Shown here in pieces: positions 10,632-22,430 of a DNA stretch of 64,000 bases. Position 1 is the first letter of the stretch, and every line of letters starts with the position of its first letter. Origin of the DNA: Cichorium intybus (Eukaryota; Streptophyta; Magnoliopsida; Asterales; Asteraceae); contig CM042015.1 of assembly GCA_023525715.1 (NCBI GenBank), forward strand, positions 86,545,250-86,609,249, given 5' to 3'. A program made the translations under genes and the position numbers. The notes below the pieces were generated by a model. It had not been told where the DNA came from. It was given only the letters and a program-made list of their open reading frames with translations, and made no database searches.

Positions 10632-13600
10632 TTCTAACACCGAAGGGTATCCACTGTATGTCAAACCATAATCGATGGTTCCTTTCAAATACTTGAATAC
10701 TCTATTTATGGCTTGCCAATGATGTGAACTAGGATTGCTAGTATACCTACTGAGCTTTCCTACACCATAAGCAATATCAGGCCTAGTGCTAATCATGGCG
10801 TACATAAGACAACCAATAGCCCTTGAGTATTCTAGTTGAGACACAGGAGATCCTTTATTAGGTAGAAGCTTAAGACTAGGATCTGTAGGAGTGCTAACAG
10901 GAGAACAATTCTCAAAGTTGAACTTTTTCAATATCTTCTCAATATAATGAGATTGAGTGATTGAAATACCATTGTTTCCACGTTTGATTCTTATACCAAG
11001 AATCACATCCGCCTCCCCCATGTCTTTCATGTCAAAACTAGATGATAAGAATTTCTTGGTTTTGTCAACTTCATATTGACTAGTACCAAAAATTAACATA
11101 TCATCTACATATAGATAAATTATAACTCCTCTCCCAGAAGTATCAAATTTGCTATATACACACTTGTCAGCTTGGTTTAATGCAAAACCATTAGACAAAA
11201 TCACATCATCAAATTTTTGATGCCATTGTTTTGGTGCTTGTTTCAGACCATATAATGATTTCTTTAACTTGCAAACCTTGTTTTCATTCCCAGGCATCAC
11301 AAACCCATCAGGTTGTTTCATGTAAATCTCCTCATCTAATTCACCATTCAAGAATGCAGTTTTCACATCCATTTGATGAATTACAAGATTATGTATTGCT
11401 GCAAGAGCCAACAATAATCTAATAGTAGATATTCTAGCTACAGGAGCATAAGTATCAAAGAAGTCAATACCTTCTTTTTGCCTAAAGCCTTGGATAACCA
11501 ATCTGGCTTTATACTTATCTATTGTGCCATCCACTTTCATTTTCCTTTTGAGGATCCATTTACATCCTAATGTCTTGCATCCAGGAGGTAAATCAGCCAA
11601 TACCCAAGTATTGTTATGCATGATAGAATCTATTTCATCCTGAATAGCTTCTTTACAGAAATGAACATCCCTTGAAGCCATAGATTCACTAAATGTCTTT
11701 GGATCCTCCTCAATAATATAAAAATATTGATGTTCAGAGATGGTCTCATCTCTTGTTCCTTCAACTAAATAAAGTTGAAAATCAGATCCAAAAGACTTAG
11801 CTTTTCTTGTCCTAGTACTCCTCCTAGGTTCAGGTACAGAACTTGTACCAGCAGAGACATCTTCTCCTTGAGTTGTGTTCTTGCTAGAGGATTGCTGAAT
11901 CATGTCCCTTGGTCTAGGTACAAAAGTAAACCTCTCTTCATCAAAGATAGCATCTCTTGACTCTATAACAGTGTTCACAGACACCGAGTCATTAGATTCT
12001 ATAACATAAAATCTATATGCCTTAGAATGCTCAGCATACCCAATAAATATGCAATCTATACCCTTTTCTCCCAAGTTTTTCCTTTTTGGTTCAGTGAGTC
12101 TTACAACAGCTCTACAACCCCAAACATTGAGATAACTCAAATTTGGCACCTTTTTATGCCAAAGTTCATAAGGACTAGCCTTACTCTTTCTGTTTGGAGT
12201 TCGGTTCAAAATATAACAAGCTGTTAACATAGCCTCGCCCCAAAATCCTTCACTAAGACCAGAATAGGACAACATGGAATTAACCATTTCCTTCAAGGTC
12301 CTATTCTTCCTTTCAGCTACACCATTTTGTTGTGGTGTATAAGGAGCAGTGGTTTGGTGTATTATTCCGGTAGATTCAAAATAAACCGGATCATAATATT
12401 CACCGCCCCCATCCGTACGCAAAACCTTTATTAACTCATTCTTATGTAGCTCTACTTGTTGTTTATAGATATTAAATTTATCAAGAGCTTCATCTTTAGA
12501 ATGCAACAAATAGACATAACAATATCTAGATGCATCATTAATAAAAGTAACAACGTACTTTTTGTTTCCTAGGGAAGGTGTTGCATGGAAATCACACAAG
12601 TCACTATGTATGAGTTCCAACACCTTGCTTTCCCTAACAACATCTTTGAAAGGTTGTCGAGTGATTTTAGTCAACATACAAGTTTTACATTTCTCAATAT
12701 TCATATCAAAAGCAGGAATCATACTCATTTTAGACATGTCTTTTAATATCTTGTAATGAATATGTCCTAGTCTAGCATGCCATAATTGTGATTTATTCAA
12801 ACTATTGCTAGTACTAGTTGAAGCCATACAAATCGAATTATCATAAGAAGGATAATTAAGATTAAGCCTAATCATACCATTACATACATATCCAAATCCC
12901 ACAAAAGTACCATGTCTTGACAAGATATACTTGTCACTTTCTAATACTTGTTTATAACCACACTTACTTAATACAATTTCAAATAAGATGTTCTTTTGAA
13001 TCCTCGGTACATACAATACATTGTCTAAAGATAAACATTTTCCAGAAGTAAAGTTAAGTAAAACAGATCCTAGTCCCTTGATTGGTTCAGTAGCAACATT
13101 CCCCATCTTTACAACAGGTCCATCTTCAATTAGTTGATAGTCTTTAAACCAACGAAGATCCTTGCAAACATGACTTGTTGCACCCGAATCAACCCACCAT
13201 GCAACATCATCATCCTGCACATAGAATGCTTCAGAAATCACAGAAACATAATTCTGCACATATTTAAGATTTTGAATAAAATTAGATTTCTGACCTTGTT
13301 GCTTGTCCAGATCCTTAGATCCACTTGGAGCCACATCCTTGTCCTTGTTCACCTTACGGAGGCGACAATCTTTCTTGAGATGACCCGGTTTGTTACAACC
13401 CCAACAAACCAACTTAGCCTTTTTGTTTGAAGACTTGTCATCTTTCCCTTTAAACTTCCTTTTACCTTTAAACTTATTGGAATTCTTACATCCCTCTCCT
13501 TCCACCATGTTCACAGAAGAAGAACCAATTTGGTTCTTGCCTTTAGGATTGTTATCGAGTTCTTGAGTCTTTAAAGACTCCTCAATCCGTAAATGGCTTC

Positions 13601-14381
13601 CAAGTTGAACCAGAGTCAACTCTTCCTTCTTATGTTTTAAAGTGTGTTTAAAATCTTTCTAGGATGGGGGCAATTTGTCAATGATGATAGCCACAGAAAT
13701 GGCTTCATCCATCTTCAAATTGTGTTGAGCAAATTGTCCTAAAATCCTTAACATTTCATGGTATTGTTCCATCACAGACCTGGAATCAATCATTTTGTAT
13801 CCCATGAAATTGCTTACAAGAAACTTCTTACTAGAAGCATCTTCAGCCATGTACTTGGATTCCAATGAATCCCATAGTTCTTTTGCAGATTCAACATTTT
13901 GATAAACATCAAATAGAGAATCAGACATACCATTGAGAATGTGACCACGACAGATGTAATCATCGTTCTCCTACTTTGATCTCCTTCTTGTTGCCTCCAG
14001 GGGTTCATCTTCAACAACTTCAGGCATGGGAGTACTTAGAACATACACCACTTTGAGGGTTTTGAGAAGAAAGTGCATCTTGTTTTGCCATCTCTTGAAA
14101 TCTTGGCCTTCAAACTTGGTTAACTTGTCAAATTTTCTTGTCATATCTTTCACAGAAGTTTCATTTGCCATTGTTGCAGAAAATACTTTGATTTTTGTTA
14201 GAAATAGGGATGAACAATGGCTTGGATCCTTTGAAAATCGTGTAAATCACTTTCAAATCAAAGTATTTTGAGGGTACTATCAAATCTTTGATTGGATAAT
14301 CTTCAAAGGTTGTTCTATAACAGAGAATGAGAGAAAAGATGATGTTTTTCGTACCCTAGAAATGACCAAAAAGGGCTATAA

Positions 14382-16233
14382 TGTAACATCCCAAAATTTT
14401 AGGGTAAAATTAAAAAAAAAAAATTAAACGAACACTTCAATATAAGAAAAGTCACTTAATTAATTTTCATAAAATTTATAAATTATAAGTTTAATGAAAA
14501 CACCCCAGGATTAACAGAAGTTAACGAAAACACAATATAGCGGAATATTAATTCAAAAACGGTCCTCCAATGAAGCAGCACAGTGTATGCACGTCACGCC
14601 TTGCCATCCATGGTACCTGATGTACCTGAAACAGTAGTTTATATAGGGAAAGGGTAAGCACGGAGCTTAGTGAGTTCCTCAAAATACCATACGATCCATC
14701 ACATAACATACAACACATCATAACCATTCATATGTCTGTGAGACTCGCGGGCTATCCCTGTTCCGCTGAAGACTCACGGGCAGTTCCCGTTCTGTCTTAT
14801 TGCTCGCAGGCTTTTCCCATTCCGTCTAATGACTCGCAGGCTATTCCCGTTCCGCCTATTGGCTCGCGGGCTATCCCGTTCCGTCTAATGACTCGCAGGC
14901 TTTTCCCGTTCCGCCTATTGGCTCGCGGGCTATCCCGTTCCGTCCACAAACAATCATTATCATAGCAATAATTCATACAATTATCATAACAGGTAAGATC
15001 ACCTTAGTCTAACATATCTTCCTTCCTACGCATGCAATATCACCTATAGTATAGTGAGAAGACTCACCTGATTATAGTTGACTATTTCGTTTATCTTTCT
15101 CGGCTTTGTATTTCCTTCAACTTTAACTGTTAACATAATAAGAAACCTATCATTTCTTAATCCTTAACTATATTGTAGTCATATCATTAAACCCTTCAGT
15201 AATTCCAATATGATACTCCATGATTTATCAAGTAAAGAACAGCCAGGTAGAAGATTAGATGGGGTGGCAGGATCCTTTCAGCATTTTAGCCTTTCGGAAA
15301 ATCCAACAACCAGATCCCAAGTAATAGGCCTAGTCACCGTCCTCGTAAGTAAATCAATCGGTATTATTTTCGGAATTACGAATTGTTATAATAACGACGT
15401 TTTTAAGGTTTTTGTTTACTATTGTTGGAAATAAGTATAATGTAACATATGTTATACTTATTAAATATTCTACTTCTTAACACACAAATTATTTTACAAT
15501 ACTTACTTAAGGTATAGAAAGGTTTGTAGTTACCTTATGACCGTTCGTCGAGATCTATAACTCCTTCGTTAGACTTTTGAGCTTCCTTTCGCTCACTTGC
15601 TTACACTCAAATCCTTAGCAAATTCTATGGAATGGTTTTGTGATTTCTTGGTGTGGTTTATGAGATGTTTTGGGGGGTATTTATACTTGAATTCTTGAAT
15701 TAACAATTACTTGCCACTTTTGACAAAAGATTTTAATAATATAATTTTGTTGAAATTAATGACCTTCTAGAATCAGTCTGTTCAAGACTGATTTAGCCGA
15801 CTTTAAACCCATTAAATTCACATTTTTATTTGATATTCCGAAAGTTCATCTTAATACCTTTCCAGGGACGTATAGTATGTATTTATACGATTTTTCTATG
15901 ATTTATTATGAATTTTTGAAAACAGACTATCTAATCTGTCAATTCCGAACTAATCAGTAAAGATTGCATTTTTTACCATAGATAATGTCATTTTCAAGCT
16001 TACTATTATTTATGGTAATTGTACTAGACTCAATTTGTAAACTTTGTGCACTGGTTTGAGGTCCAAACGTTTTTCCTAGAATTAATTATGATTTTTCTAA
16101 AAACGACACAAAATGTTGATTTTCATATGAAATTGTAACTAAAGTTTTTCTTAGTTTTATAACTACCAAAAATCATATAATTCCTACCACTCTTATTTTA
16201 AGTATATGTTATAATCAGGATACGGGTCTTACA
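14382..16233 (-). repeat. 3' LTR of the RKD-carrying retrotransposon
   Basis: 1,852 bp and nearly identical to 19986-21835. It contains the ~31-bp tandem repeat block at 14738-14945. Short open frames within it (14732, 15210) recur in the other LTR simply because the LTRs are copies. Confidence 0.92.
14738..14945. repeat. Minisatellite of ~30-bp units within the LTR (also at 20340-20547)
   Basis: About seven tandem units built on 'gactcgcaggcttttcccgt', with a 'tccgcctattg' or 'tccgtctaat' tail. An identical block is present in the other LTR at 20340-20547. It is GC-rich compared with its surroundings. Confidence 0.75.
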
Positions 16234-16248
16234 AGTCTCCCTCACTCA
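16234..16248 (-). other. Polypurine tract of the non-autonomous retrotransposon
   Basis: Read on the minus strand as GAGTGAGGGAGACT immediately before the 3' LTR, the expected place for plus-strand DNA priming. Confidence 0.7.
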
Positions 16249-17004
16249 TTTGGATTTCGTCCCGAAATCCGCATTCTCGAACGCCTCTATGTATTTCCCA
16301 TCGAATCCTTATGTCCTTCAAAAATCCTCCTCGTCTTATTGCCGAACCTTTACAAGATTTAATTATCTTTCCCTTTCAACATTCACATACCTCTGTAATA
16401 ATGCTTAAGGTCCTATTATTCTCTTTCACTCCATACTTCTTTTCTTCTAATTACTCTAGATGTACAAAAAAAAAACTCTAACTGTTTCTCACAGTCCCAC
16501 ACCTCGACTTGACCGGCTACTATCTACAGTACATATTTAGTACTTTCTAATCTACCTATATACATAGTTAACCTAGTTAACTTGCAACACCTAATTTTTA
16601 ACACTATTTCGTATTTATATGAATTCGTCATATTTCAACACACATTTGCCTCAATTCAACATTTCTTTTAAATACTTTTTGGCTAAATAAGTCTATTTTT
16701 GTAGAATCTCCAAGTTTTTGTGTTTCACCGAAATATAAAATTTACATAATCTTTTGTAAGTTTCCTTTTTTTTTTTGAAGTACTGAACATTCTTTAAACT
16801 ATTTCCATTATATGGAGACATAAAATTTTGTTTTATTTCAAAAGTCTCTTTATTATCTTGTTCTCACTAGAGTCAAGCATGGAATTTTGAAAAATGTCAC
16901 TTGAGGTAGTGAAAAGTCTGATCTACTGTAGTTAGTTTGAATTTCGGTAATTAAAACGTGAGGTGTCCTTTCAGTTCCGTGTGTCCTTTCGGTTCCAGCT
17001 TCAA

Positions 17005-17018
17005 GATATTATATATAC
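17005..17018 (+). promoter_or_regulatory. Candidate TATA box of the captured RKD gene
   Basis: gatattatatatac lies about 100 bases upstream of the RKD start codon on the same strand, a normal distance for a plant promoter and short leader. This is inference from position and composition only. Confidence 0.4.
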
Positions 17019-17117
17019 AGGTATGTAGTATCATTCATTTCCACATTCAATTTCAGTCTCATCCTATCTTATTACTAGTTTGTTCGTAAACGAACTCATA
17101 TTTAAAACCAGGAATTC

Positions 17118-18445
17118 ATGGAAAACAGATCTTCAATGGGCAATCTGTCGAACCCTGGACCTGGTTTTCCGCAAGGAGAGGGTACTTCAAACCAGGAATT
17201 CTTAATAGAGTTCGGTGACTTAACATTCTAGACATCTATCATCCATATTTTGTTTATATTTCTAATGTTTTGTTTGATTCTGAATTATGTTACAGTCTTC
17301 CAGATATACTACCAATAGAGCAACTCCACGGTGAGCCGGAAATTTTTCCCGAGTTGAACATTAACTCAGAAGATCCGGTGCATGCATCATTAGACTTTGC
17401 ACTTGATCAGACTCCATACCTTCTACCAGGTTAAATTCTTTAAATGATTGCTTCTATGAATATTCAATTTTGTTTATCATCTGACAGTTGTTATTCGTAG
17501 ACCCATTTGTGGATGATCTATCTGACTACAATCCATTCATCGACGTACCCTCAACGAGTAGTGAGATTACCCCCATGAATCAAGGATTCATGGCTGCCAT
17601 TCAGAATGAAAGTCAATTACAAACAACTCATAACATCAATATTGAAATGAATCCCGAACTTGGGGTTGGTTTTCAATATCAATATCATCTTCAGGTGATT
17701 CAAAGGAACCTAGAAGGATTTCAAAATCCTGGTATTTTAGTTGAAAACCAACAATTATTACCGATAGAAACCACTGGCTTTAATGAATCAATGTCCATCT
17801 TTGGGTCAGAAAATCAGGATTATGTTCAAATGATCCAAAATGATAACAATACAATTGGATTTGAACATTCTAGTTCAGAAAACGTAGCAGGTGGCAGTGG
17901 AAGAGGTTTCAGGCACTTATTAAGTAGGGAAATAATAGTTGAACACTTCAGCGAACCAATTGAGAAAGCTGCGAAGGAACTCAACATTGGAACGACACAA
18001 TTAAAAAAACGCTGTAGAGAATTAGGTATCAATCATTGGCCCCAACGACAACTTACGAGTTTGCAAACCCTTATTGATCGTGCTGAGGTAAAGAACTACA
18101 TTTTTTTAATTCCTTTATATCATAAGGTTGAAATTACTAAAGTTATTTGTGCCACAGGAATTTGGTAATGAATTTATTGAGGCAACAGAATTATCGGGAG
18201 ATTTAATACCCAACCTAAAAAGAGAAAAAGAAGCGATAATTGAAGGGTCACAATCGGGTCTAACAGACGGCACAAAGAAGCTAATACAAGCTGCTCATAA
18301 GGTTGTATTTAAGAAAAGAAAAATTCAGGAAAAAGGGGAAACTTCATCAAGAACTCATACACAGCAGCAATCTCCGCCATCTAATTCTGGTATGAGTAGT
18401 ATTAACCCTGGTTTACTCGAGTCTTCGAGTGAGGAGAATTTTTGA
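17118..18445 (+). CDS. RKD: RWP-RK domain (RKD-type) transcription factor, four exons, inside an LTR retrotransposon
   Basis: Exons join(17118-17214, 17304-17429, 17501-18087, 18158-18445) have GT-AG introns and matching phases (1, 1, 0), giving 1,098 nt and 365 residues with no internal stop. The RWP-RK domain is at about residues 211-268: LSREIIVEHFSEPIEKAAKE, then QLKKRCRELG and a HWPQRQ motif at about 253-258. Family members usually have RWPxRK at that spot, so the first R and the final K are changed. There is no GAF or PB1 domain, which points to the RKD branch rather than NLPs. RKDs are nuclear factors that specify egg-cell and early embryo fate. The N-terminal 210 residues are acidic and Asn/Gln-rich; the C-terminus is basic, then Ser-rich. 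The gene is antisense to the host retrotransposon, which explains why its introns survived reverse transcription. The start is the first ATG of the open exon 1; exon 1 is the least certain part. Confidence 0.85.
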
Positions 18446-19970
18446 GGCTTTGTAGGTTAGTAGTTCTGTAAACTTTTCTTAATGTATTAATAATAAGTTG
18501 TAGTAATGAATTAAATATATAGACGTGTTACTATAATTTTAATAATTTCATCGATTCAATATAATATTCATGTTGTTCCCTTAATTTTGTATTCCTCCCC
18601 CACTTGGACTAAAGTCCAAGTCTGTTTATTCGATTTATAATTTTTTTTTACGAGCCCTTACTCTCGAACAAAAACCAAGCCCACTCTGCTCAGCCAACAA
18701 CTTGCATCAGGGGCAAACACCATCTCAATAAACATGTTTCGATAATGTAAAGACGTTTACATCAACCACCATATGTTACTCATCCGCTTGCGACCCTAGT
18801 CAACACCTCTATCGTCAGTTACCTCAATCACGAGCGAGTGATCCAGACTCTCAACCCACACGACTTGATCAATCACTCAAGCAAGATCAATACAAGGGTA
18901 GGTAGCCCCACTATTACACAGCATGACTTAAAAATACCCGCTATCATCTCAGGCGCCGCTTGCACCTCTTTGACCGTGAGTTGGAAAACTCACCCTTGCA
19001 TCCTCTAGTCCCTGTCTGAACTTGTGTGCCCATTAGTTGCATGAAAAATAGCTACCACAATAGCACTTTGACACTCTCCCTTTCAACAGTCTTTAAGCTC
19101 AGTAATCAACTTAAGCATGATCGGTCCAACCAAACTGGTATGATTACATCTTAATTGTTCCTACTGAACCTCACAATCAACATTCAACAATCGAATGGAT
19201 AAAGGTTTACCACGTTACACTAGCATTTAAGTCAACTATGTTAGACACTCACATACTCAGCTCCTTGGATCCTTCGTGACGAACTCCCGACTCAAACGCA
19301 GATCCTGTGTTTTCGATAGTAGGAGCTCTACTACTACCTTCCACACCTATCCATGTTCGTTCCAAGACCCGTCTCGAAATATCCAATTCGCTTCTCACCG
19401 ATAATTTTAACACATATGCCCTTATAAGGCATATGTCAACCCTTCTAGGAATACTTGGAATCCCACCCCCACCCTGCTATTCTAACTAAGACGGAACTTC
19501 CTCCAGTGATGACAGGTTGTTTCGCGAACGTAGTTGTATACAATATCGAACTAAACAGTCTTTCAAATAAGAGAATCTTCCCTAAGGCAACAACCAAACA
19601 AGGAACATGCAATAAGGTCAACTCACACATTCTATGACTATTCAATCCATATTGTATACAACTTAGTGGAAATCTCTAAGCAACCTATCGGCACTAGCAT
19701 ACAGTTCTATTAGCAAATAGCAGATAATAATACAACAATGTGTGATCTCTACCAGGCATTTCAGCAAACATATACCATATGTTTTTTTTTAACATCCATA
19801 ATATCAAATACTTAACCCTTTTCTCATACTGGCGTCGGCTGGCGGTACACACTGTGTCTTCAGTTCACCCATTATAAAACATCATTCTTTCGTAAAAATG
19901 TTTTAAGAAAACTCTTAAGCCTCAACTTGAGTCCAGAACTCACTAAGTGAGCCTGATTCTCTCAAGCTGT
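18446..19970. other. Retrotransposon interior without coding capacity
   Basis: The 3' flank of the RKD gene and the leader region of the element. It contains a palindrome 'acttggactaaagtccaagt' at about 18602-18621. I found no gag-like frame on either strand; the 66-codon frame at 19445-19645 has no gag features. Confidence 0.6.
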
Positions 19971-19982
19971 GCTCTGATACCA
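19971..19982 (-). other. Primer-binding site (initiator Met-tRNA)
   Basis: gctctgatacca on the plus strand, read on the minus strand as TGGTATCAGAGC. It is separated by three bases from the 5' LTR (19986-21835) and is complementary to the 3' end of plant initiator Met-tRNA. This fixes the orientation of the element. Confidence 0.9.
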
Positions 19983-19985
19983 ACT

Positions 19986-21835
19986 TGTAACATCCCAAAA
20001 TTTTAGGGTAAAATTAAAAAAAAAATTAAACGAACACTTCAATATAAGAAAAGTCACTTAATTAATTTTCATAAAATTCATAAATTATAAGTTTAATGAA
20101 AACACCCCAGGATTAACAGAAGTTAACGAAAACACAATATAGCGGAATATTAATTCAAAAACGGTCCTCCAATGAAGCAGCACAGTGTATACACGTCACG
20201 CCTTGCCATCCATGGTACCTGATGTACCTGAAACAGTAGTTTATATAGGGAAAGGGTAAGCACGGAGCTTAGTGAGTTCCTCAAAATACCATACGATCCA
20301 TCACATAACATACAACACATCATAACCATTCATATGTCTGTGAGACTCGCGGGCTATCCCTGTTCCGCTGAAGACTCACGGGCAGTTCCCGTTCTGTCTT
20401 ATTGCTCGCAGGCTTTTCCCATTCCGTCTAATGACTCGCAGGCTATTCCCGTTCCGCCTATTGGCTCGCGGGCTATCCCGTTCCGTCTAATGACTCGCAG
20501 GCTTTTCCCGTTCCGCCTATTGGCTCGCGGGCTATCCCGTTCCGTCCACAAACAATCATTATCATAGCAATAATTCATACAATTATCATAACAGGTAAGA
20601 TCACCTTAGTCTAACATATCTTCCTTCCTACGCATGCAATATCACCTATAGTATAGTGAGAAGACTCACCTGATTATAGTTGACTATTTCGTTTATCTTT
20701 CTCGGCTTTGTATTTCCTTCAACTTTAACTGTTAACATAATAAGAAACCTATCATTTCTTAATCCTTAACTATATTGTAGTCATATCATTAAACCCTTCA
20801 GTAATTCCAATATGATACTCCATGATTTATCAAGTAAAGAACAGCCAGGTAGAAGATTAGATGGGGTGGCAGGATCCTTTCAGCATTTTAGCCTTTCGGA
20901 AAATCCAACAACCAGATCCCAAGTAATAGGCCTAGTCACCGTCCTCGTAAGTAAATCAATCGGTATTATTTTCGGAATTACGAATTGTTATAATAACGAC
21001 GTTTTTAAGGTTTTTGTTTACTATTGTTGGAAATAAGTATAATGTAACATATGTTATACTTATTAAATATTCTACTTCTTAACACACAAATTATTTTACA
21101 ATACTTACTTAAGGTATAGAAAGGTTTGTAGTTACCTTATGACCGTTCGTCGAGATCTATAACTCCTTCGTTAGACTTTTGAGCTTCCTTTCGCTCACTT
21201 GCTTACACTCAAATCCTTAGCAAATTCTATGGAATGGTTTTGTGATTTCTTGGTGTGGTTTATGAGATGTTTTGGGGGGTATTTATACTTGAATTCTTGA
21301 ATTAACAATTACTTGCCACTTTTGACAAAAGATTTTAATAATATAATTTTGTTGAAATTAATGACCTTCTAGAATCAGTCTGTTCAAGACTGATTTAGCC
21401 GACTTTAAACCCATTAAATTCACATTTTTATTTGATATTCCGAAAGTTCATCTTAATACCTTTCCAGGGACGTATAGTATGTATTTATACGATTTTTCTA
21501 TGATTTATTATGAATTTTTGAAAACAGACTATCTAATCTGTCAATTCCGAACTAATCAGTAAAGATTGCATTTTTTACCATAGATAATGTCATTTTCAAG
21601 CTTACTATTATTTATGGTAATTGTACTAGACTCAATTTGTAAACTTTGTGCACTGGTTTGAGGTCCAAACGTTTTTCCTAGAATTAATTATGATTTTTCT
21701 AAAAACGACACAAAATGTTGATTTTCATATGAAATTGTAACTAAAGTTTTTCTTAGTTTTATAACTACCAAAAATCATATAATTCCTACCACTCTTATTT
21801 TAAGTATATGTTATAATCAGGATACGGGTCTTACA
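19986..21835 (-). repeat. 5' LTR of the RKD-carrying retrotransposon
   Basis: 1,850 bp and nearly identical to 14382-16233. It would drive transcription of the element toward lower coordinates, that is antisense across the RKD gene. Confidence 0.92.
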
Positions 21836-22263
21836 TATAAAACCTGTCAAAAATTATCACTGGGCGCGAAACACGGCACGTGTTATCCTGACACGGCCCG
21901 TGTTCCATTGCAACATTGTTTCTGTCCCAAAACTGACATTTTACACGGCCCGTGTTATCCTGACACGGCCCGTGCTGACATTTACACGGCCCGTGTTATC
22001 CTGACACGGCCCGTGTAATATTGCAAATTTGCTTCTAAAATCCTGACACGTCCCGTGTTATCCTAACACGGCCAGTGTCAGGATGATTTTTGGAAAATGA
22101 CAGTTTTTAACAGTTTTTACTTTGTATATTGACAAATTCAAACAAGTGTGTACTCCACACCTTCCTTACTTGTTTAATGTTTGTCAATATCACATTTGGT
22201 CAACAAAATTAATCCATTACACTTAAATACATATTGATAATTTCATAAATCACCAACAGAGAT

Positions 22264-22430
22264 TGGGACAAAAGGGATCTGATCGTCTTTGGAAATACTA
22301 GCTTCAAGACCGCCGATGGTGGAGTCGATTTCACAGTCGGCTTGGAGTCGATTTCACCATCGCCGGTGGTGGAGACGATTTCAGAATTGGTGTGTGAAAA
22401 AAGGAGAGATACAGAGGACGGGTTCACGCT
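22264..22430 (-). pseudogene. 5' part of the captured PPR-like gene fragment in the Pack-MULE
   Basis: On the minus strand an open frame from the ATG at 22427 reads MNPSSVSLLF, then KPTVKSTPPSAVLKLVFP, PKTIRSLLSQS, and breaks at the Copia insertion. It is basic and Ser-rich, as expected for an organelle-targeting N-terminus. Linking it to the PPR piece at 7035-7251 is an inference from adjacency once the Copia is removed. Confidence 0.35.

Larger units (their letters stand above)
8394..14171 (-). pseudogene. Copia gag-pol polyprotein gene, broken by stops and a solo LTR
   Basis: The single frame starts at 14171 (MANETSVKDM). Order: gag UBN2-type domain; zinc knuckle CWGCNKPGHLKKDC; protease DSGATSHV; GAG-pre-integrase (LWHARLGH); integrase core (HSDLCDF, TDGGGEY, APYTPQQNGVAERKNR); reverse transcriptase (MDVKTAFLNGELDEEIYM, IYLYVDDML); RNase H. 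RNase H is cut after ...GYPSVLE by the solo LTR at 8867-10631 and resumes at 8861 with GYSDASW, running to about 8394 and ending ...DLVHKAAVGMG. Two in-frame TAG codons in gag (13971-13973 and about 13659-13661) stand where Copia relatives have Trp. A TAA lies near 8728. The element cannot make its polyprotein, but decay is light: the stretch from 13658 to the insertion point is open. Confidence 0.9.
14382..21835 (-). mobile_element. Non-autonomous LTR retrotransposon (LARD-like) carrying an RWP-RK gene
   Basis: LTRs of 1,852 bp (14382-16233) and 1,850 bp (19986-21835) begin tgtaacatcc and end gggtcttaca. The element is flanked by the duplication tataa (14377-14381 and 21836-21840). The primer-binding site next to 19986, read on the minus strand as TGGTATCAGAGC, matches the 3' end of initiator Met-tRNA. 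A purine-rich tract lies against the other LTR at 16234-16248. The genomic RNA therefore runs on the minus strand. The 3.75-kb interior has no gag, protease, integrase or reverse transcriptase. Only a handful of LTR differences were seen (a 2-base A-run indel and a few substitutions), pointing to recent insertion. It must have been mobilised in trans. Confidence 0.93.
7257..22258 (-). mobile_element. Copia LTR retrotransposon, interrupted by a solo LTR and a non-autonomous LTR element
   Basis: The 605-bp left LTR (7257-7861) and the right LTR (14196-14381 joined to 21841-22258, 604 bp) both start tgttagaa and end caccaaca. The whole is flanked by the 5-bp duplication gagat at 7252-7256 and 22259-22263. 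Coding is on the minus strand, so the right LTR is the 5' LTR. A polypurine tract, read on the minus strand as AAATGGGGGATGTT, lies at 7862-7875 next to the 3' LTR. The two LTRs show well over ten differences by eye, so this element is clearly older than the one nested at 14382. Insertions removed, it is about 5.8 kb. Confidence 0.9.
14196..22258 (-). repeat. 5' LTR of the Copia element, split by the nested RKD-carrying element
   Basis: Bases 14196-14381 and 21841-22258 together make a 604-bp LTR matching 7257-7861. The split is at ggctataa, which is duplicated (tataa) around the inserted element. The gag start codon (14171 on the minus strand) lies only about 25 bases inside this LTR. No match to the common initiator-tRNA primer site was seen in that short leader. 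Confidence 0.85.

Noticed and set aside
14738..14945. CRISPR-like array of regularly spaced repeats
   Set aside because: Units are contiguous minisatellite repeats within an LTR of a plant retrotransposon, with no unique spacers.
19986..21835. The 1.85-kb repeats as an unrelated segmental duplication
   Set aside because: tg...ca ends, the primer site, the polypurine tract and the 5-bp target duplication identify them as the LTRs of one element.
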